A DNA stretch of 5,990 nucleotides from Candidatus Saccharicenans sp. GTDB taxonomy: Bacteria > Acidobacteriota > Aminicenantia > Aminicenantales > Saccharicenantaceae. The notes under the pieces are model-generated. The model did not search any database. It had not been told where the DNA came from and saw nothing but the letters and a program-made list of their open reading frames with translations. Location: positions 1 to 5,990 of the forward strand of contig JANLGB010000141.1 in NCBI GenBank assembly GCA_024653405.1. Direction: 5' to 3'. Made by a program: the position numbers and the translations under genes. Shown piece by piece: positions 5,337 to 5,990 of the stretch (position 1 is its first letter; each line of letters opens with the position of its first letter).

Positions 5337-5990
5337 CCTGGAGGGAGAGACCTGGGGGTTCCAGGTCAGCCCCCCGCTGATGATATTTCCGCTCCAGGAA
5401 AACCAGGGGTCGGTAGAGGAATTCTTGATATAGGCATAATTGATAAAAAACGAAACCCGTCTCAAGTCCAGCTGGAGCCTGGCGCTGAACTGGTGCCTGC
5501 TATCTTCTCTGGTTATACCCAGGCTGTTGCCTTCAAGATCCAGGCTGTCCAGCCCGGGGAATTTCCTGGAAAAATAATTATACTGGAGCTCGCTTTTCAG
5601 GTTATCGGAAAGCAAGGCTGTTAGCTTGGCCCTCAGGGAATAACCTTCCCAGCTGAACTGGTCATAGGTGGGATTCTCGACCATGAAAAGTTCATCACTG
5701 GAGGCAAAAGGGTTTTCTCCTTTCAGGTTCCACTGCTTGAGGGCGCTCAGGCTCAAACCCAGCCGGTCACCCAGTCCCTGGGCCAGCAACCCGCTCACCG
5801 AAAACACCTGGAGGCTTCTCTTCCCGGTGAAATAAATCGTCTGGTAGGGACTACCCCGGATGCTGTAGCTGCCTCCCATTTCGTAGTTCTGTCCCGGGCC
5901 ACCGTGCCCCCCGGGGCCACCCTGCAAGGCGGCTAAGGGCAGTAGTGAAGGACCGGAGTGCCGAAGGGTTTTCAGTCCAGAGGCCGAGGA
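5334..5990 (-). CDS. Outer-membrane beta-barrel protein, C-terminal part (5' end outside the window)
   Basis: The reading frame is open to the window edge, giving 218 visible residues. The only candidate start near the front is a TTG at 5927, and in-frame coding continues above it without a stop, so the N-terminus is missing. After a Gly/Pro-rich stretch (GGPGGHGGPG, 24-33) the sequence is a series of short alternating polar/aromatic segments typical of transmembrane beta strands, such as GGSYSIRG, LQVFSVSGLL, YSLRAKLTALL, LKSELQYNYFSRKF, HQFSARLQLDL, VSFFINYAYIK and ISGGLTW. Polar loops rich in Asn, Ser and Asp separate them. There is no cysteine and no helical hydrophobic segment. The protein ends NPQVSPSR rather than with the usual terminal Phe/Trp of outer-membrane proteins. 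It could be a TonB-dependent-receptor-type or MtrB-like barrel or an unnamed family; I cannot tell. The OB-fold gene follows 10 bases later. Confidence 0.75.
   Translation of the reverse strand, partial: SSASGLKTLRHSGPSLLPLAALQGGPGGHGGPGQNYEMGGSYSIRGSPYQTIYFTGKRSLQVFSVSGLLAQGLGDRLGLSLSALKQWNLKGENPFASSDELFMVENPTYDQFSWEGYSLRAKLTALLSDNLKSELQYNYFSRKFPGLDSLDLEGNSLGITREDSRHQFSARLQLDLRRVSFFINYAYIKNSSTDPWFSWSGNIISGGLTWNPQVSPSR

Noticed and set aside
4787..5380. Plus-strand open frame of 197 residues
   Set aside because: It is antisense to the OB-fold gene, which has a strong SD and a signal or anchor segment, and it shows no family features of its own.
5925..5927. TTG at the front of the barrel gene as a start codon
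   Set aside because: The same frame stays open upstream to the window edge, no SD is visible before it, and no signal peptide follows it.

Overview
The window is a stretch of chromosome from a diderm (Gram-negative-type) bacterium of moderately high G+C. A peptidoglycan gene (murA) lies near what looks like the end of an outer-membrane beta-barrel gene and a secreted OB-fold protein. The style of the proteins would fit an Acidobacteriota/Aminicenantes-like lineage, but that is only an impression and no marker gene in the window settles it. All seven genes run on the minus strand, so the order below follows transcription, from high to low coordinates. I see no mobile element, CRISPR array, tRNA, rRNA or integration site.

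Region 1 (5990-4802): the 3' part of an outer-membrane beta-barrel gene, cut by the window edge, followed after 10 bases by a small exported OB-fold-type protein. The Shine-Dalgarno (SD) sequence of the second gene overlaps the stop codon of the first (TAAGGAGG), so the pair is very probably co-translated. A bulged hairpin just after the second stop may end this unit.

Region 2 (4801-4508): 294 bases without a gene. It holds the possible terminator, a perfect 12-base inverted repeat beside a TTGACA box, a weak sigma70-like promoter candidate, and a pair of overlapping GC-rich hairpins near the predicted mRNA 5' end. A strong SD then leads into the next gene.

Region 3 (4507-3101): a PLP-dependent enzyme of the Cys/Met (trans-sulfuration) family. 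It has an N-terminal extension and several departures from the usual active-site signature. Its exact reaction cannot be read from sequence.

Region 4 (3100-30): murA, then a HIT-family nucleotide hydrolase/transferase, a NYN (PIN-like) nuclease-type protein and a Rossmann/DUF2520 protein. Two junctions, murA/HIT and NYN/DUF2520, are 4-base ATGA overlaps. This is a compact housekeeping operon. A GC hairpin followed by a TTGAAT-17-TAAAAT promoter candidate in the 58-base gap before murA suggests that murA may start its own transcription unit, possibly with a leaderless mRNA.

I find no clear sign of a new defence or mobile system. The points most worth a second look are the atypical Cys/Met-family enzyme and its structured leader, the possible leaderless murA promoter, and the barrel/OB-fold secreted pair.
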